DNA of 64,000 nucleotides from Nereocystis luetkeana (lineage: Eukaryota; Sar; Phaeophyceae; Laminariales; Laminariaceae): positions 3,901,586 to 3,965,585 of the forward strand of contig JARUPZ010000007.1 of assembly GCA_031213475.1 (NCBI GenBank), in the 5' to 3' direction. Of the stretch, positions 63,560-64,000 are shown in pieces. The notes beneath the pieces were generated by a model that saw only the letters and a program-made list of their open reading frames with translations, was not told the DNA's origin and searched no databases. Both the position numbers and the translations under genes were made by a program. The number at the start of each line of letters is the position of its first letter. Position 1 is the stretch's first letter.

Positions 63560-63740
63560 GCGGTTAGGAGGCGTTCTGTCACCATTTGTGAAAAATTACC
63601 AGAGGGGAAAAAATATCGGGAAACTTAAATTTCACATATATTTTTTGGAGAAAAAAAAACAGGAAAAAAAAGGAAGATGAAGAAAAGCATGTGCGAAAAA
63701 AAAACATGGAAATTATGGGGGGGGGGGGGGACTCTGCGAT
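63560..63740 (-). repeat. Inverted copy of the intron 6 T-rich repeat
   Basis: The reverse complement contains CATAATTTCCATG, TCTTCATCTTCC, ATATGTGAAATTTAA and GTGACAGAACGCC, in the same order as 17825-18180. Confidence 0.65.
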
Positions 63741-64000
63741 AAGAACGGGCTTCGGTATTTCAGCGAGGACAGCGCGACAACGCACGTGTAGGCCACGACC
63801 GAAACACGAAAATGCTCGTACGAGCGTGATTTTGACACTGCAAGACACGCCAACGCACCACATGAGACGACAAAGCACTCCCAAGAATGATACCCGATAC
63901 GACAATACGCTATCCTCCTCCCTGCCCACTACGGTTCGTGCCTTGCCTCTTTTTTATCGCAAGTAGGACTTCAGCACGTTAACCCCTCGTCGACTCGCGT

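Larger units (their letters stand above)
62166..64000. other. Upstream/intronic region of ALDH10
   Basis: Exon A starts with one base completing a split codon, so at least one earlier exon exists, but none is recognisable here. The region holds a diverged direct repeat with AATCCATCCCATCAA/GGGTTYGYCA (62540-62660 and 62805-62950), a family B MITE (63038-63135) and an inverted copy of the T-rich repeat (63560-63740). Confidence 0.6.

Overview
This is nuclear DNA from a eukaryote. Three protein-coding genes are split by long, mostly GT-AG introns, intergenic DNA is packed with short inverted-repeat elements and homopolymer or microsatellite tracts, and nothing resembles a bacterial operon. The species cannot be fixed from the sequence. 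Dense introns plus a plant-type ALDH10 gene fit an algal or protist lineage (for example a stramenopile alga), but that is inference.

Layout. (1) 1-3836: intergenic, repeat-rich. (2) 3837-27532, minus strand: mitochondrial HSP70 (DnaK/HSPA9 type), reconstructed as 15 exons that join in frame to 681 residues; about 91% of the span is intron. The initiating exon lies upstream and only a weak candidate is offered (28073-28135). (3) 27.5-29.1 kb: divergent intergenic or shared 5' region. (4) 29119-42251, plus strand: a six-exon gene for an unrecognised 611-residue protein with a long low-complexity head and a C-terminal membrane domain. (5) 42.25-48.5 kb: convergent intergenic region full of repeats. 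(6) 48499-62165, minus strand: an ALDH10/betaine-aldehyde-dehydrogenase-type gene, 5' incomplete, crossed by a 100-N assembly gap that has swallowed the catalytic-cysteine exon, with one GC-AG intron and three apparent one-base frame errors. (7) 62.2-64 kb: upstream or intronic DNA with repeats.

Mobile and repeated DNA. Family A is a ~110-bp near-palindromic MITE with TA target sites (about 20 units). Family B is a ~96-bp palindromic MITE flanked by TTAA with CCC ends (piggyBac-like, 11 copies). Families C and D are short elements that end, on one strand, in GAGTAC followed by a long C tract. Within the three genes 16 of 17 C/D copies lie with the C tail on the sense strand, and several supply the pyrimidine tract just upstream of a 3' splice site. 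Family G begins CACTCTGTCC. A seven-copy array in mtHSP70 intron 6 has a conserved ~98-bp core with a covarying hairpin and looks like a structured RNA.

The genes do not form an evident pathway: a mitochondrial chaperone, a membrane protein of unknown role and an aldehyde dehydrogenase simply lie side by side. The most interesting content is the interplay between short repeats and introns: sense-biased C-tailed elements at acceptors, TACCTGG heptamer insertions inside MITEs, self-nesting MITEs at one fixed site, and the intronic RNA-like array.
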